Source: Anaeromyces robustus
Lineage: Eukaryota > Neocallimastigomycota > Neocallimastigomycetes > Neocallimastigales > Neocallimastigaceae
Reading direction: 5' to 3'
DNA: 64,000 nucleotides
Assembly: GCA_002104895.1 (NCBI GenBank)
Contig: MCFG01000062.1
Location: 107,501 to 171,500, forward strand
A program made the position numbers and the translations under genes. Below, one piece after another: positions 61,607 through 64,000 of the stretch; the first letter of the stretch is position 1; each line of letters starts with the position of its first letter. The notes under the pieces are model-generated. The model was given only the letters and a program-made list of their open reading frames with translations, was not told the DNA's origin and did not search any database.

Positions 61607-63264
61607 AGAATACAAGTTTTTATTTATGTTGCTTCTATTATTTTTTAATATATGTTTATACAAATTTATAATATTATTAATATTAATAATAATGAAAATG
61701 GATTCTTTTTTTTGTTAAAATTATTTATTTTTTCTTTTTTTCAATGAATTTTTAGTTTTTTTCAAGTACCAATGAAGAATTTATTAAATAGTAATTAGGT
61801 GAAATTGACATTGATAAATATATATATATATATAAATTATCGAATCTATAAATATATATTTTTAAATAGATATGACATTCTTTTTCTAATTTTCTAAAAT
61901 CAAATAATATATATATATTTAAAAATTCTTAAAAGTATTCATTTTTTATTATCATTATTTTTTTTATAATAAAGAAGTTAATAAGAGATAATATAGAATT
62001 GAAGAAAAAAAAACACATGAAATATCAAATATATATATATATATATGTATAAAAGCTTTTTTTTAATTTTTCGTTTAATAAAATGATTTTATAAATACGT
62101 AAAAAAAAAAAGGAATTTTTAGTTAAATTATGATAAACTTAATAAATGTTTAAAAAAAAATAATAAAAAAAAACCAATGAAGAATAATTAATTAAAAACT
62201 ATTTTCTGAAAATAAGCAAAAAAAAGAATATTTTTTGTATTAATATTAATTATGTTTTTTTTTTGAAAATGGTAATATTAATAATAAAAAAAAAAAGATT
62301 ATATATATATAAACATCTTTTTTAAAGGAATAAATGAAGAATGAAAGAAAAAATTTATATATATTTTCAATTCTATACATTATTTTTTTTAATAAGTTTA
62401 AGCATTTTTAGATAACCAAACGGCTACATTATAATATACTACAATATCAATATATTTTTAAATTATTTTTTTTTTTTTTTGATTAGAAAGTCAATTTCAA
62501 AATGTATCATCTATATAGAATATATAATTATAATATATATAGCATATATAGGTTAATTCAATTCTCTGAAAAAAAAGAAAACAGCATGTAAAGTATAACT
62601 AAATACAATGCAATACAAAATACATCATAAATATTCATAATTCTACTTTGACCATGTAAAGAAAGAAAAAAATAAAATAAATCTATAGAATTAAGTAATT
62701 ATATTGAGATATATAAATTAACTGATGATTAATATATCTGTTTTTTATACTTTGTAACAAAATATAAATAGATACCCATCAATACTTTAATAAAAATTTA
62801 TCAGAAATTCAGATATTCTCTTTTTTTCTGTTCATCATTTTTATTAAAAGTTTTATCTCTTAATAAAAATATTGAAAAAGAATTCATTTAATTCATTAAT
62901 ATAATAAACAATATTTTAATTAAGAGGTAAATCTTATATAAAATCATACAATAATAAAATAATTTATGAAAAGTTTAGCTAATCAAGGATATAAAAGGAG
63001 TTGCCTTCGCAAAAAATATATTTCGTTACTTTTTTTCTTTATTGTTAGAATTACAGAAAATATTTTTTAAATTTATTTAATGATACTTGAATATTTTTTT
63101 CTTTTATTTTTTTTTTTAAAAAAAATTTTTTTGCCTCCTAATTATGATATACGCTCATTAATTGTCTATTAACCATAAAATTTTTGAATAATAATTAGAA
63201 GTGAAGAAGAAATTAAAGGATATTTAACATAAATAAATAAAAAAAAAGATAAATAAAAATATAT

Positions 63265-63290
63265 AATTAATAAATAAATAAATAAATATA

Positions 63291-63357
<67 letters not shown>

Positions 63358-63360
63358 ATG
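63265..63360. repeat. (TAAA)n microsatellite
   Basis: About 22 tetranucleotide units, with one TATA interruption near 63288. Confidence 0.93.
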
Positions 63361-64000
63361 AAAAATAATGTTAATGGGTTATTTCTTTTTTTTTTTCTTT
63401 GATTTTTGTCCTTTTTCCTTTTAATTTTTAGTACTTTCCTGAATAGAATTCGTTATTTTTTTTATAATATTTAAACTTTTTAAGTAGATTTTTAAAACAA
63501 AAATTACTATAATTACAAACGACTAATGGTTTAAAGTTTTAAAATTAATATAAATTTAATAAATAAAAAAAAAAAAATAGAATAGAATAGAATAGAATAA
63601 AAAGAATGATAAAAAAAAAGATACTAAAAACTTCAAATTCATAAAAATTAAACATTCCAAATTTAGTTGATTTTTGTAATAAAACTTTTTATATATAAAT
63701 TATATAAACTGTTTTTTCTTTTATTTATTTAACTATATATTATTATTATATATAAAAGTTATATAAAAATATATTTATTATATATTATATATTATTATTA
63801 TATTTAATATCATTATATTTAGAAAAAAAAAGATTTAGAAAAATAATAAATTCTTTTTTTCTTATATATACAAGAATATATTTATATATATTATTAATAA
63901 TATTGTAATAATATTAATATATTAATAGTTAATTATTTGTTCATATCTTTTAAGTATAATTGAAAGTTACAAATAATTAAGAAATTTGTCATAATAAACA

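Larger units (their letters stand above)
59852..64000. other. AT-rich region with local duplications, no gene seen
   Basis: G and C are slightly more frequent here than in the desert to the left, but I see no coding frame. It contains a diverged direct duplication of about 70-80 bp (59952-60030 and 60436-60510: GGTTAATCATTTT...TAGAATT..AAATATGATT), ATTATTATAAATT repeats (60680-60850), a 17-bp inverted repeat (60871-60921), a three-copy tandem repeat (61094-61606), and a (TAAA)n array (63265-63360). Confidence 0.6.

Overview
The window looks like nuclear DNA of an anaerobic gut fungus (Neocallimastigomycota). The evidence is an intergenic base composition that is almost pure A+T with very long (TAA)n, (TAAA)n and poly-A/T tracts, intronless GH10 and GH11 xylanases ending in fungal CBM1 modules with Asn/Gln/Thr-rich linkers, short AT-rich spliceosomal introns (87-268 nt, GT..AG), and an intron-bearing tRNA-Ile(UAU). 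I cannot name the genus from the sequence alone.

Layout, left to right: a four-exon SGNH/GDSL esterase (minus, 1665-3399); tRNA-Ile(UAU) (minus, 4805-4897) beside a candidate structured RNA; a three-exon secreted alpha/beta-hydrolase esterase (plus, 9871-11289); a GH11 xylanase with CBM1 (minus, 14055-15677); an unrecognised gene with a distinctive W-D-x-x-G-G-G helical domain (plus, 20537-21394); a second GH11-CBM1 xylanase (minus, 22716-24479); an eight-exon leucine-rich-repeat membrane protein (minus, 31010-33797); a decayed CBM1 relic (about 34748-34856); a GH10-CBM1 xylanase (plus, 39032-40324); a 2134-residue CaMK-type protein kinase (minus, 43641-50045); and a 14 kb AT-rich stretch with tandem repeats, foldbacks and one 160-bp GC-rich fragment of a plant-type Ty1/copia retrotransposon (59692-59851).

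Three xylanases and two secreted or surface esterases lie within 39 kb, so the left two thirds reads as a loose hemicellulose-degradation cluster: GH10 and GH11 cut the xylan backbone, CBM1 holds the enzymes on the plant wall, and the esterases may remove acetyl or feruloyl side groups. None of the three xylanases shows a fungal dockerin, so they look like free enzymes rather than cellulosome components. The two GH11 genes have nearly identical catalytic modules but unrelated linkers, the clearest evolutionary signal in the window. The LRR protein, with one repeat per 72-75 nt phase-2 exon and a PPxY tail, and the kinase with its very long disordered tail are the signalling-type genes. Exon structures were worked out by eye from frame, GT/AG signals and domain continuity, without transcript evidence.
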